A stretch of DNA of 64,000 nt, from contig JYIP02000005.1 in NCBI GenBank assembly GCA_001051155.2, positions 2,914,001 through 2,978,000 of the forward strand, written 5' to 3'. Source of the stretch: Chrysoporthe austroafricana. Lineage: Eukaryota; Ascomycota; Sordariomycetes; Diaporthales; Cryphonectriaceae. Position numbers and translations under genes: made by a program. The notes beneath the pieces are model-generated. The model searched no databases, was not told where the DNA came from, and saw only the letters and a program-made list of their open reading frames with translations. Positions 1 through 10,327 of the stretch are shown here, piece after piece. How positions within the stretch are numbered: position 1 is the stretch's first letter; each line of letters opens with the position of its first letter.

Positions 1-871
1 AACTTGTGTAGATGAAAGGCTTGTTTGGAAAGGCCGGGGAGGATGCTTTCTAGGGAAGAGCGCATATTTTCTGACAAGAACTGAGTGCAAGCCTGGAGGA
101 TTGAAGATGAGTCCGATGCTGATACCGTGGAAGGAAACGGCTTAGACCCGGATCCGGATTATCTCCATTGCAGAACTCTAAGATTGTGTCAAATCCAATA
201 CAATCTAACGAATTCGGAATATTCCATTACTCATAGTGAATGCTTTGCAGCGGCCGGGATCTCCAGAAGTTCTCATTATTGCTGTTGCATGCTGGTGAGC
301 GTAACCTACAACAGGCAAGAAGATGTACGAGAGGAGTCTAAGTCGAACTGAAGTTGAATTGATTACCTAATGCAGTGGATGTGAGTGGTACCTGACTAAG
401 TCGGATACTGACTAGCGGTCCCGCCAAGCTAGGGTGCCCGGCCGGAAGCTCCGACAAAGGAGCTTTCGTCATTCAAGAAGAAATCATGAAGCAGATTCAA
501 ACAGTCATATTCCCGCTTCTAAGACAGAGTAAGAGTGTAGGAATCAGGACGCCAACCCTCTGAAAGCTTCTCTCAATTAATTGAAGGGACCTACCTACTT
601 GAAGATAGATCAGCCCAGGTAAGAGCAAGGATCTCCTTATGCTGTGAAAGAGTCCCATACTTCCCATTACCCCACGTCGCACCGCTGCTGCCTCACCATC
701 CAGTGTTGCTCGAGGCCTTTCCCAAATTGACTCATTGGTTCTTCACAACACTCTCTCTAGAACCGACCATTGCGTGTAATTCCCGGCTAATCAAGATTTC
801 GCAAGTGCTCCCTAGCTCTCTCGGTACCCTCACTTCTTTGGATTGTCCACCTCTTCAACGTTCTACAAGCC
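1..871. other. Intergenic DNA and HIS1 upstream region
   Basis: No convincing coding sequence was found; short open frames here start without ATG context and lack recognisable motifs. The right-hand part serves as the HIS1 promoter and carries a Gcn4/CPC1-type TGACTCA element, listed separately. Confidence 0.6.
728..734 (+). promoter_or_regulatory. TGACTCA element (Gcn4/CPC1-type) upstream of HIS1
   Basis: A perfect TGACTCA heptamer lies about 138 bp upstream of the HIS1 ATG, overlapped by an ATTGG (inverted CCAAT) at 734-738. In ascomycetes this heptamer is the site for the bZIP activator of general amino-acid control (yeast Gcn4, Neurospora CPC-1), and HIS1 is a classical target. The site is read directly from the sequence; its function is inferred from position and family knowledge. 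Confidence 0.7.
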
Positions 872-2123
872 ATGGATCTGGTGAACCAGTGAGTTGTCCC
901 CCGCCCCCAGACCACGAACCCGTCGACGAAGCCAGCAGCCTGCCAGCTACGCTTTTGATGGGCCCAGGACGCGGAGGATCAGCTGACATCCGTGTCAAGC
1001 CTAGAAGGCCGGCTGCTCTTCGCCGTGCCCAAGAGTAAGCCTCCGCTCCGAGCTTTGCGCCGTTACACCTGAGTCCGGACCACTGACCCGTCCCCAGAGG
1101 GCCGCCTGCAACAAGCCACACTCAACCTCCTCGAGGGCGCCGACATACAATTCCGCCGTGAGAACCGTCTCGATATTGCGCTCGTCAAGAACCTCCCAAT
1201 CGCGCTGGTCTTCCTTCCCGCTGCCGACATCCCGACTTTTGTAGGTGAGGGGCAGGTCGACCTAGGTATCACCGGCTACGACCAGGTCCAGGAGTACGAG
1301 GCAGGAGTCAGGAGTAGCGCCCGGGCGCGGCGGATGTCCGGTGATGTCACTCCTGCGGACGGAAAGCCGAGGGGATGCGAAACGGTCATGGACCTGGGCT
1401 TTGGGGCCTGCAAGCTCCAGGTCCAGGTCCCGGTAAAGGGCACATACACGAAGGGGCAGGACTTGATAGGGAAGAACGTTGGCACCAGCTTTGTCCACCT
1501 GGCTGAGGAGTACTTTTCCAGGCTGGAGTTGGAGCAGGATGGTGCCAAGGCGGACGCAGAGGGCTGGACTCCAGACCGGAAGCTGAGGACCAAGATTATT
1601 GAGCTGAGCGGTAGTGTGGAGGCGGCATGCGCCTTGGGTGTCGCGGATGGTATTGTTGATCTTGTTGGTAAGTGGACCCTCTCTTTCAGCCCCCATGAGT
1701 CTATGGGTCTTGTAGTGATGTCGTTGTACTGACTAGACTTGTACAGAATCTGGCGAAACCATGAAGGCTGCAGGTCTGGAGGCGATAGATACCGTGGTGG
1801 AGTCCTCCTCGATCCTGATCAAGTCTAAAGCCCCAACTCACCCGGAGATGGTCGAACTCATCGCCTCCCGCATCCGTGGAGTCATCACGGCCCAGAGATA
1901 TGTCCTCTGCCAGTACAACGTGCCAAGAAGCCATCTCAGAGAGGCAACCGCCATTACACCTGGCAAGCGAGCGCCGACAGTGACGCAACTCGACGAAGAA
2001 GGTTGGGTCGCGGTCAGTTCCATGGTGGAGAAGAAGAAGATCGCACCGGCTATGGACGAGCTTGTCAAGGTCGGAGCAACAGATATTCTGGTGCTGGATA
2101 TCCACAACTCTCGCGCGGGCTGA
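872..2123 (+). CDS. HIS1: ATP phosphoribosyltransferase (first step of histidine biosynthesis)
   Basis: Catalyses ATP + PRPP to phosphoribosyl-ATP, the feedback-controlled entry to histidine synthesis in the cytosol. Four exons fit: 872-888, 1000-1034, 1098-1667 and 1747-2123, giving 332 residues. The splice joins restore the conserved N-terminus (MDLVNH then LEGRLLFAVPKKGRL). Intron 1 has GTGAGT, a GCTGAC branch site and a CAAG acceptor. The catalytic half contains the GEGQVDLGITGYDQV segment. The phosphate-binding loop DLVESGETMKAAGL spans the third splice junction. The last ~100 residues form the ACT-like regulatory domain where histidine binds. Upstream is a TGACTCA box. Convergent with the phosphomannomutase gene. 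The very short first exon is easy to miss in automatic annotation. Confidence 0.93.
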
Positions 2124-2512
2124 AGGGGATGAGGGTTTGGGTTGCCAAAAGAATGTTAATAAGCTTAGGGTCAAAAGAAGTCCGGAAATAGAAGGCGGTA
2201 GGTATGTATAGGTGAACTCCTGGTTCGGGTTCGGAGGCTGGAGGATTAAAAAAAATAAAAAAACTTTTGGGAGTCAGTGAACGACTTAGACCTAGCCAGC
2301 AACAATTTGAGATGGAAGCTTCTATGCAGCAACGCGTTGTCGTAGTCGTTGACATTCGGCACCTACATTTCATCACTTGCAACTGATACTGTTCATTATC
2401 TTTCAGGACTTTGGTAACGGCCACACTTATAGAGGCCTCTCTCATTGTGTTACGGTGGACTTGGTATCTTGGGGTATCCTTTAGAAGCAGTAACTAGTCC
2501 TCGCTCTGCCAC
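2124..2512. other. Convergent 3' intergenic region, HIS1/PMM
   Basis: These 389 bases lie between two convergent genes and should hold both 3' UTRs and terminators. There is an A-rich stretch near 2247-2264. No gene is seen. Confidence 0.6.
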
Positions 2513-3522
2513 CTACAGATCGAAGAGCTTCCTGAGCTGCTCCATAGTCTCCTCCGGGCCGTTGACCGTATGACCCTCGGTGCGAGGGTCACTGTAGATC
2601 TCATAGTCGTTCCCGCCCTTGAACGTCTTGTCACCAAAAAAGTGCACCGTGGTGTACGCGACGCCGCCCGTCTTCGTGGCCTCGTTCTCCAGGTGCTGTA
2701 GGCAGTAGGTCTTGTCCCACCCCGTGGGGAACACGTCGAACGAGATCTGGCCACCGATGGAGAAGGTCAGGCCTAGGTGGCCGAAGCGCTCGCGCAGCTT
2801 CTCGACGAACTTCTCGCGCACCTTGTGCTCCTTGTCGTAGGCCTCGTAGTCGTTGCGCTCCTGGACCGAGGCGTTGCGGCCCACGGGGCTCACGTTGATC
2901 ATGCCGTTGCGGAACTCGACGAACGTGCCCCGCTTGACTGGGATGTCCAGGTCCGCTACGTAGTGCAGGCAGAAGTTGACGAGCTCCTTGTACTGGTCCT
3001 CGCCGATCCACTTGATAAAGCTGTTGGAGGGGAGGGCCTGGCCGTTCTCTATTTCACGCCCGAGGGTCAGCAACGGCAAGGTGGGTGCAGGATATTGACC
3101 CTTGAGAGTCGTGTCTGGATGTCAAGACTTGTTCATCTCGGATATCGCCGGAAATACCGAAGACACATACTGTACGCCGTCAGGCCGTTCTCAGCGAAGC
3201 AGAAGTCGAACAGCGTCTTGACATCCACATCCGCGGTGCCCAGCTGCTCCTGCTGCTTGACCAGATCACTGCCACCCACAAAACCGATGGCGACCTTCTG
3301 GCGCAGGCGGGCGAGGATGTTCAACATCTCAGGAGAGACGGTCTAATTTCATGAGCCAATATATTAGCCACGGTCCTGCGGGTAAATATGTGCGGTGTAG
3401 CCCGGGGGATGGAAAAGGATTAGACTTACTCTGCGGGCCGGAGTGAGGGTTCCATCAACATCGAAGAGACAAATAGTGTTCTTGATGGGGCGGTCCTCCA
3501 GAGGAGGGTATGAAAGAGTCAT
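2513..3522 (-). CDS. SEC53: Phosphomannomutase (SEC53/PMM family)
   Basis: Converts mannose-6-phosphate to mannose-1-phosphate for GDP-mannose, which feeds N-glycans, O-mannosylation and GPI anchors in the cytosol. Three exons on the minus strand (3522-3430, 3342-3171, 3048-2513) give 266 residues, normal for the family. The HAD-type nucleophile motif DVDGTLTP is near residues 21-28. The core contains [19 protein letters not shown], then [19 protein letters not shown] and [15 protein letters not shown], all hallmarks of eukaryotic PMM. The third exon start was chosen at an AAATAG acceptor because it joins TAY to [14 protein letters not shown] without extra residues. The longer open frame extending to 3079 is intron. 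Essential in yeast. Confidence 0.93.
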
Positions 3523-5196
3523 TTTGATTTGTATATCTGGCCAATGGGCAGAAGAAGGAGGTGGCGGTGATGTTGGACTTCAGGACAACTCACAGAAAGC
3601 CGACTGACTGTCGAAGCTCAGTGAGGCCCCTGAAAGCTCGAAGTTCAGGGAGAGCTGCAGGGTAACCCCGCGGTTGGAACCCCGCTATATCTTAGTAAGG
3701 TAATAGTACTCGTACTCACGGTCAGGGGTTCACAGCGGCGACAGGGATCTTCAAGTCGCGCGGTAGACAGGGATCTATCCATCAAGAACACCGCCCCCCC
3801 CCCAAGCTCAAGCATGTCTTGATATACACATGTAAGCTGTGTCTCACTGAATAACTCTTGCTTCTGAGGCCTTAATCTGTCTCAGAGGCGGCTCTTTCTA
3901 TCTTCTAGGAGGTGTCTCCGGATAAGAATACGGATCTCGGTCAAACCCTCGCCAGATCTCAACACCCACCTCTTTATCTCTGTTTCAGGCCGAACCCACA
4001 GGCCTATTTGCTGTCATTGAAAGACTACGGATGTCAGACGCAGCATTCTGGAAACTGCTCATCTATAGATGAGTATCGTAGGTGGCAGCCTCGAAACGAG
4101 CGCTGGCCGTGGCTTCATCTAATACATCATTCCTCCACCCAAGCTTGTTAGCCATGGCACACCCCGATTGCTACACATAGGCACCTATCGCAGAGCAGCC
4201 AGTATCCCGAATGCGTGCCATACGAAACTCAAATGTTGTCTCTGATATTCGCAGGGAGAGACATCCCAAACCATAGCTTTGAAGGTATGGATCCCAGTAA
4301 GCAGGTGTCACCGTCTCGAGTGGACGGGCTTGGCCGTTGATGCAGTTATCTTGCCTCTTTACCAATGTCCTCAGTTTCCCTGTAGGGTCGATTGTGCAGC
4401 ACATGGGGAATTGTCCAGAAAACTATGCTTGTTTCTCTCGCGTCTTCTTGCGGCTCGTCAGAAGGTCCTGAAAGTTAGAGCATGAGGATGCATGCAGCAG
4501 AAAACATGACGACATGATCATGAGGAATAGAGGGAGTAGTATCGTGACAAGTAGTAGAAGGAAAGCGCTCCTCCTATGAGAGTGAATACACTATAGATAA
4601 CGATGCAAGACGGGATATGAAACATTCCAACAGGCCTCTCTTCTTGCCTCTTCCTAACCAAAGAACCAGCCTGCTTCTCTGTAAATGCGTTGCTTGTGGT
4701 TCCCTGTTTTGCCAAACAATGGATGATGAAGTGAAGAATCCGAAAAGCTCCTGCCAGCCTGTCGATTTTCAGCGACGGTGAGTTCGCTATCGAAGGCTGG
4801 CAGGAACGTATGCAATGTCCCCTCCCAATATGACCAGACGAAAACGCCTCAATGAAAATACCCTTTATCCAAAACAGTAAAACGTCGTGACAGACCCCTG
4901 ATACCGACATGGTGTGTGTTGGTGCATAGAGGATTTCGTGGAGAAACAATGTGGTATCATAGCTGTTGGACGACCTGGCCTGCTGTGCTCTCTCGTTGCT
5001 GCTGCCCCACACAAAAAAGACAAGTCTTTGCGAATCTGCCTGCTTTCTCAGAAACCGGTTGCAATGTGTGTAGTGTAGTGTAGTATGTGTAGAGTGTCTC
5101 CAGCATACAGTATATTTTGTGTGAATGGGTGACAGTACTACGCTACTGGCTGTTGGCTCGAAGGATGAGCTGCTGACAGCGAAACAGAAATGTTAG
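3523..5196. other. Intergenic region: PMM upstream and nik1 downstream
   Basis: About 1.7 kb without a recognisable gene. The left part is the PMM promoter, with a C run near 3794-3803. The right part is the 3' flank of the histidine kinase gene and contains a 12-bp inverted repeat (4749-4760 and 4794-4805). A 164-codon open frame on the minus strand (5012-4518) has no recognised domain and unusual composition; it was not called. Confidence 0.55.
4749..4805. repeat. 12-bp perfect inverted repeat, 33-nt spacer
   Basis: The arm tcctgccagcct at 4749-4760 is matched exactly by its reverse complement aggctggcagga at 4794-4805. As RNA it could form a GC-rich hairpin in the 3' flank of the nik1 transcript, about 400 nt past the stop codon. 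Whether it is within the mRNA is unknown. Confidence 0.7.
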
Positions 5197-8100
5197 CTAA
5201 CGCTTCCGCTTTTGTCCAGTAGGAGGAGCAGAGTGGCTATTTGTGGTACGTGCCCTTGACAATGGGTCCTCCTGATTAGCTGAGGCCAGAGCAGGACTTT
5301 CCACGCTGCTTTTCACAATGTCCGAGCCATGCAAGTGCAGTCCAGGTCTTGTCGGCCGCAGGTACTGTGAGGACAGGTCTGTCGCTACGCGTTGACCCAC
5401 GGCTTTCGCGTCGACCTGCCGGGTGATATCTCGGTCCCGGTTCGCTGTCGTTGACAATGCACTGCCCAAGGTCGCGCACTTGAGAATCGTCTGGATCAGA
5501 TGATTCTGCTGCAGAGGTTTAGACAGGTACTCGTCCATCTGAGCCTGCATACAGCGTTCGCGATCGCCCATCATAGCGTGTGCCGTAAGCGCGATGATTG
5601 GCGTTCTTTGCGTCGCGAGACTACGTTCATATTCTCGGATTTTGCTGGTGGCTTCGAAACCGCCCTGTGATGAGGTCAGCTACTTGCACAAAATTCGAGA
5701 CTGGCTGCCGAGAATAAAGGAGCTCACCATAACTGGCATTTGCACATCCATGAGGATGACGTCAAATTTCCTGTTCTTGACCATCTCCACGGCCTCCTGG
5801 CCATTGGACACCACCGTCACGACATGGTGGTATTTCTCTAGGATCTTGACGGCCAACTTCTGGTTCACGGCGTTGTCCTCTGCCAACAGGATTTCGAACG
5901 ACTTGGTGTTGTCGGTGAGTGATGGCGCGGCCCTATTTTCGAGAGCCGGGATCATTCCGTTTCCGAGGTCAATGAGCTTGCACGGCGTCGTCATGTACGA
6001 GGTGATGCCCAAGTCAAGACAAGATTTGAGATTGACATGTACCACGGGAGCGAGCAACACGATCGGGAGGTACTTGAAATCATCGATGGACCGTAATCTC
6101 CGGGCTGTGTCGAGGTCGTCGACGATGATCACGTCGTAAGGGCATTTGCCCTTCTCACGTTGTTCCGTGAGGATCGGGTTGCGCTCTGAGCTGACAACGA
6201 AAGGCACTAGGCTCAGGCCACGAAGCATGGGGGTGATCGAGGAGCCGGTGCCAGTGTTGCCCTTGTCAATGAACAGAACCTGGTGGCCCTTGTACGGATG
6301 CAACGACTTGGCGATCTGGGAGATGTCATCGTCGGCAGATCGGACAACACACGTAAAGTAGAATGCACTTCCACGGCCGAGGGAGCTCTCCACCCGTATG
6401 TCACCGCCCATGAGGTTGACCAGTCTCTTCGAGATGGAAAGACCAAGACCTGTGCCGCCGAATTTGCGGGTCATGGAGCCATCTGCTTGTTGGAACGTAT
6501 CGAAGATCAGGTCAAGCTTGTCCTCCGGTATTCCAATACCTGTGTCGCTGACCACAAATTCGATGGCATACTCATCTCTCTTCACAGGCAGGTCCGATTT
6601 CTTGATTTGCAGGCTGACCTTTCCGTGCTCCGTGAACTTGATGGCGTTTCCAACCAGGTTGAGAATAATCTGCCTCAATCTGAACGAATCGCCAACGACG
6701 TGATCTGGAACAGTGCTGTCCACCTGGTATGTCAGTTCAAGGTTCTTTTCGGTTGCCTTGACTGCAAGCGTCTTCAGGGCGTTGAAGACGGTACCCCGGA
6801 GAGTGTACGGGATCTCTTCAATCACCATCCTCCTGGCCTCAATCTTGGACAGATCCAGAATGTCGTCAATGATGATGAGCAGGCTGTTAGCCAGACTATT
6901 GACGATGTTCAGCATCTCTCGCTGATATTGCGTGAGGTCGGTATCCAGTGTGAGCTGTGTCATTCCGATGATACCATTCATTGGTGTTCGGATCTCGTGA
7001 GACATGTTGGCGAGGAATTCGGATTTCGTCTTGTTCGCAAGCTCAGCCGCTTCCCTTGCCTGGGTGTTTCTCTGGATACTATCCCTGAGGTTGAACACCA
7101 TCTGGTTGATCTTCCTCTTGAGCTGATCCATCTCGCCGGATGCTTCGACTTCGACGATCTTGGTGAAGTTGCCGTCCGTGGCAGCATTCGTGATGTCCCC
7201 GAATGCGCGTACTTGAGCAGTCTGCTAAGCGTCAGCCAAGCGTACTACACGGGGTTGTAGGCAAAGCACTACTTACCAAGTTGTTCGCCATCGTGTTCAC
7301 ATCCGTCGTGATCTCCTTCCACCGGCCCTTGAGGCCCTTGATATCTGCCTGGCCACCGAGTATGCCCTCAATTCCGACATCTCTTGCGACCCTTTGCACC
7401 TGGTCGCAGAAGCTGTTCAATCTATCCACCATGTCGTTGATGGTGTCCTTAAGAATAAGAATTTCTCCCCTGGCCTCGACCTCGATTATTTGGCTCATGT
7501 CTCCATTTGCAATGGCCTGTGTCACACTGGAGATACCACGGACCTAATGCAGTGTCAGTAGATGCAAGACACAACGGCCAGGGCAACATGACGCGTCTAA
7601 GCAATCTCTCACCTGAGTAGTCAAGTTCAATGCCATAACGTTGACGTTCTCGGTTAGGTCCTTCCATTTGCCTTCGAGATTCTCAACTTTGGCCTGTCCA
7701 CCTAGAGTTCCGTCCGTCCCGACTTCTCTTGCGACCTTGGACACCTCGATTGCGAAAGTGGACAAGCGTTCCACCATGGTGTTGATTGTGTTCTTGAGGT
7801 CCAGGATCTCGCCTTGTGCCTCGACGCTGATTCTCTTGTTCAGATCACCCCTGGCGACAGCCGTCGTGACGTTGGCGATCTCCCTCACTTGTGTAGTCAA
7901 GTTCATGGCCATGCCGTTGACATTTTGTGTGAGGTCTTTCCATGTCCCCTCCACATCATGGACCGTAGCCTGACCTCCAAGGCGTCCCTCAGTCCCGACT
8001 TCCTTGGCGATCTTGGTGACTTCCCGGGCGAACTGCTGAAGTTGCTCAACCATGGAGTTGATGGTATTTTTGAGCTCGAAAATCTCGCCCTTGCACTGGG

Positions 8101-9442
8101 CCTCAATCTTCTGTGTGAGATCTCCCTTGGCGATGGCAGTCGTGACCTTGATGATGTCGCGCACTTGGGTAGTAAGGTTGTCGGCCATGGCGTTGACATT
8201 GACAGTCAAGTCGTTCCACATGCCCTTAACCCCGTTCACATCAGCCTGTCCGCCGAGCTTGCCCTCTGTACCGACGTCCTTGGCTACCCTGGTGACCTCT
8301 GAAGCAAAGGTGCGCAGCTGGTCCACCATGGTATTGATTGTTTGTTGAAGCTGGAAGATTTCACCTCTTGCCGGCCTTTCAATCTTCTTTGTGAGGTCTC
8401 CATGTGCGACACTGGTCGTGACCGTGGCGATTTCACGCACTTGAAAACCAGTTAACACCTTTTCTTCTGGGGCACAGCTGAGTCAGGGGGGTCATACCTT
8501 GGTCTGTGAGGTTCTGTGCCATGATGTTGACTGCAATGACATCGTCAGCAAGGGACTCTGAGAGAAGAGGTTTCGGCACCACCAACCGTTGTCAGTCAGC
8601 TCCTTCCATATTCCATCGACCCCTTCGATCTGTGCCTGACCGCCCAGAATACCCTCAGTGCCCACCTCCCTTGCCACTCGAGACACCTCGGAGGAGAAAT
8701 CGCCCAGCTGGTCCATCATTGTGTTGATGGTACGTTTGAAGGTCGTGATCTCGGGGTCCATTTCGACGTTGTTCAGGCGCACTCTCTTGGACAGGTCTCC
8801 TCGGGCCACAGCAGTCAGGATATCACCGATCTCTCGGAGGGCCTTCTGGAATGCCTCGTTGGCCTTCTGGTGTTTCCAAAGCTCCCTCTCGAGGGTAGCA
8901 ACGCGCTCCTGTTCGATGATCGCCAGCGCCTTCTCCTGAAGCTGCTCCTGCTGGAGGAGCTGTGCCTTGACGCCAATGAGCTCCTGTCGCTGGCTGTCTA
9001 GCAACTTGCTCTGGTCATCGACATGTTCGCGCAGGCCCTCGAGGGCTTCGTCGGACAGCGGCACTCCATGCTTCAAGGCGGGATGGTCGACACCGCTGCC
9101 GTTGCGGCTGATGCTGATAGGTCTCGGCTTCGCAGCGTCGCGACCAAGCCCTGAGGGCGACGACACAGCTTCATCACCAAATACCGAATCAGTGGTCTCG
9201 TTCGGCGTGTCGGGAAAGGTGGTGGTACCGGACGCCTGTGCTTTCGTCTCGAGGTGGTGTATCCTGAGGACGAGAGCAGCAAGTTCTCGTTCCAGAGCAA
9301 TCTTCTCTGACGTCTCGGGCCCGGGGAGCTGGATCGGCTTGTCGATACCGCCGGCGCGGTTTGTCAATCCCGTAGCGTTTGCGTCCGCTGCGAGGCTTCT
9401 GACAATGGCAGCCGTAGCCGCCAAGGCCGACTGGTCGGCCAT
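5197..9442 (-). CDS. nik1: Group III hybrid histidine kinase with HAMP repeats (os-1/nik1)
   Basis: Cytosolic osmosensing kinase at the head of the HOG pathway (via an HPt protein and the Ssk1-type regulator); target of phenylpyrrole and dicarboximide fungicides. Six exons (9442-8587, 8530-8498, 8439-7613, 7543-7277, 7221-5728, 5664-5197) encode 1314 residues, close to the known ~1300. After an N-terminal coiled-coil-like region come five repeats of about 92 residues marked by G-x-LGGQA plus a sixth partial HAMP unit. Then the H box [16 protein letters not shown] with His about 736, the G1/G2 boxes [15 protein letters not shown] and [13 protein letters not shown], and a receiver with [10 protein letters not shown] and phospho-acceptor Asp about 1153 in [14 protein letters not shown]. 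No membrane segment, as expected. Exon 2 has only 33 nt, and intron 1 has an atypical GTTGGT donor. Confidence 0.95.
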
Positions 9443-10302
9443 CGGGGGGAGGTTAAGAAGATACTCGAGGTCGAATTGATGGTGTCTGAAGGAATGACTA
9501 GGGATACCGGATTACGACGGCGAGGAGGTTATGGCTGGCTGGACGACTTCATGGGCCGTAGGACTTTCTAGGGTTCGCAGTCTGGTCAATGAGCGACGGC
9601 GAAAACCTCAACAGACCGGACGGGGTCCAGAGAGAGGATGAGGGGCAGGACAGGAGAGATGGCTCGATGGAGGAGCTCGCATGCCCGAGGAGGTGGAGCA
9701 GGAGCAGCCGCGCAAAATTCACAGGAGAGGAAGGGATGGATGGCGTGGACGACGCGAAGATGCAGAAGCGAGCGAGCCTCTGGCCCAGAGAGGACACTTA
9801 CGATGGTGCCGGGTAGGGTCTTGGAACACACAAATACACGGTGCTTCCAGTCGGTCGCTGCAATTCAGTCGCTCGAAAGACGGATCGTTTGCTCGTGGAC
9901 AATCGGCCGACAGGTTGGACTCGCCTTGGTCCATCCGAATCGACGGGATGGTCGAAAAAGAGTCGTGCCAAAGACGGGCGGGAGAGGAGATGGGGTTGCT
10001 ACGAGCCTAGGACTGGGGTGTGCTTGCTGGACTAGTGGGACCAGGGCGTTGGGTGGTCCACGAGTCCTCATGGGTCGCCTTGAGGACCACAGGACGTATT
10101 GTTGGCGCTGCCCTTTCCCCCCAAGCGACCGGGGGGGGGTTGTCTCTGATCCAACGGTCCCATCCAGACACCTGACACCAGACCGGTGGGCTCTGAACGG
10201 CTAGGGCCAAGCGGAACACCAGCCGTACGGAACTACATCCGTTTCCTGCTGTACTCTGCTGGCACGCTGGGTACTACATCGCACATCGTAGTAGCACGCC
10301 GG

Positions 10303-10327
10303 CCCTGCCCTGCCCTGCCCTGCCCTG
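10303..10327 (+). repeat. (CCCTG)5 short tandem repeat
   Basis: Five perfect head-to-tail copies of the pentamer CCCTG are read directly in the gene-free island upstream of nik1. Confidence 0.9.

Noticed and set aside
3049..3079. Longer third exon of phosphomannomutase starting upstream of 3048
   Set aside because: It would add residues ([10 protein letters not shown]) not found in the family; the AAATAG acceptor at 3049-3050 gives the expected [14 protein letters not shown] join.
4518..5012. 164-codon open frame on the minus strand beyond the nik1 stop
   Set aside because: No domain, no supported splice sites, and it lies where nik1 3' UTR or spacer is expected; composition does not match neighbouring genes.
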